DNA of 64,000 nucleotides from Streptomyces noursei ATCC 11455. GTDB taxonomy: Bacteria; Actinomycetota; Actinomycetes; Streptomycetales; Streptomycetaceae. The notes beneath the pieces were generated by a model. That model saw nothing but the letters and a program-made list of their open reading frames with translations. It had not been told where the DNA came from and did no database searches. Location of the stretch: positions 2,046,001 to 2,110,000 of the forward strand of contig NZ_CP011533.1 in assembly GCF_001704275.1 (NCBI RefSeq). Reading direction: 5' to 3'. The position numbers and the translations under genes were made by a program. Shown piece by piece: positions 63,407-64,000 of the stretch (its first letter is position 1; every line of letters starts with the position of its first letter).

Positions 63407-63928
63407 ATGTCACTCCCGGACATGACGTACGACGAGAAGGGGCGGCTCATCCCGGAGTCCGAGCAGACCGCGGTCTGGCTGCTCGGCGGGCTGGCGCAGA
63501 TCCGGGTTCCCGGCGCGGCGACCCGGAACTCCTTCACCGTCGTCCAGCACACGGGCAACCGCGGCTACACCACGCCGGTGCACGTCCACGACTTCGAGGA
63601 CGAGATCTTCGTCGTCCTGGACGGCACCCTGCGCATGGTCTGCGACGGCGAGGAGCAGATCGCCGAGGCGGGCTCGACGATGATCGTCCCGCGGACGATT
63701 CCGCACGGCTTCGTGACGACGTCGCCGCACGCCCGCTTCCTGACCATCCACTCGACGCCGCAGCCGGACCGCAGGCCGCAGTTCGACCTGTTCCTGGACG
63801 CCGAGATTCCGCACGCGAAGGCGCTCACGCTGCCCACGGAGGACGTGGGCGGCCCCGACCTCGACCACATCATCGCCCTCGGCTCGCAGTACGGGTACGG
63901 CTACGCGGGCCCGCCGCTGACCCCCTAG
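63407..63928 (+). CDS. cupin-domain protein of the isonitrile cluster
   Basis: 173 aa from the ATG at 63407 with AAGGAG 5 bases upstream. Cupin motif 1 is TPVHVHDFEDEIFVVLDGTL (His, His, Glu), motif 2 is GSTMIVPRTIPHGF with the last His. It resembles quercetinase-like or metal-binding cupins. The acidic ends (DVGGPDLDHI) are typical. It may act as an oxygenase or isomerase on the pathway product. No partner residue can be assigned. Confidence 0.88.
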   Translation: MSLPDMTYDEKGRLIPESEQTAVWLLGGLAQIRVPGAATRNSFTVVQHTGNRGYTTPVHVHDFEDEIFVVLDGTLRMVCDGEEQIAEAGSTMIVPRTIPHGFVTTSPHARFLTIHSTPQPDRRPQFDLFLDAEIPHAKALTLPTEDVGGPDLDHIIALGSQYGYGYAGPPLTP

Positions 63929-63945
63929 GGCGGCACCATCCCTCC

Positions 63946-63979
63946 GACAGACCCGACAGACCCGTCAGACCCGACAGAA
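63946..63979. repeat. 9-base tandem repeat
   Basis: GACAGACCC is repeated about 3.8 times (one copy GTCAGACCC) just before the last start codon, overlapping the likely ribosome site region. Confidence 0.7.
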
Positions 63980-63987
63980 GAGACGCC

Positions 63988-64000
63988 ATGTCGTTGAAGC
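63988..64000 (+). CDS. start of a further cluster gene (partial)
   Basis: ATG at 63988 reads M-S-L-K before the window ends. AGAAGAGA lies a few bases upstream as a weak ribosome site. The coordinate and direction suggest the cluster continues, but nothing can be said about the product. Confidence 0.4.

Overview
The window is very GC-rich, with strong third-position GC bias. It carries chaplins, WhiJ-type regulators, LAXTG sorting signals and scarce TTA codons, all of which point to a Streptomyces chromosome. No rRNA, complete tRNA, CRISPR array, phage or conjugative module was seen. The sequence runs off a gene at both ends.

Left part (1-14.6 kb): a secreted DUF5005-like protein (partial); the mutA-mutB-meaB operon for adenosylcobalamin-dependent methylmalonyl-CoA mutase and its GTPase chaperone; an AhpD-fold protein missing its second Cys; a LysR regulator; a WhiJ-type locus (RsbW-like ATPase, DUF397 protein, HTH/DUF5753 protein); an S-adenosyl methyltransferase; and an ABC-type ATPase whose Walker A Lys, Walker B Glu and H-loop His are all replaced.

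Middle left (14.8-33.1 kb): a choline-to-betaine operon (betB, permease, betA); a NiCoT nickel/cobalt permease with a Nur-like box; a copper locus (truncated secreted protein, two CsoR-type operators, copA, DUF6153, DUF305); an SDR; argJ, whose promoter resembles that of argG further right; a PAS/PP2C phosphatase; an isochorismatase-like hydrolase divergent from a GlxA-type regulator; and an aldo/keto reductase behind a MerR remnant that keeps its 19-bp-spacer promoter.

Secreted-protein island (33.6-44.2 kb): one LAXTG-anchored chaplin plus eleven small secreted-protein genes in both orientations. They fall into three paralogous families with shared signal peptides, conserved promoter blocks and, in almost every case, a hairpin terminator. 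Pro/Ala/Gln-rich linkers are combined with different C-terminal modules. A broken PP2C phosphatase gene lies at the right edge.

Right part (44.3-64 kb): leaderless argG, an amino-acid permease, an MFS transporter, methyltransferases and an SDR without its catalytic Tyr. Two identical 160-bp MITEs bracket an Mrr-like endonuclease gene and an RmlD-like gene. A NarL-type two-component system follows. The last 8 kb is a biosynthetic cluster: LysR regulator, isonitrile synthase (PvcA/IsnA type), Fe/2-oxoglutarate oxygenase (PvcB/IsnB type), two styrene-monooxygenase-like flavoproteins, an LLM flavin oxidoreductase and a cupin, continuing past the right edge. This cluster and the secreted-protein island are the strongest candidates for undescribed biology.
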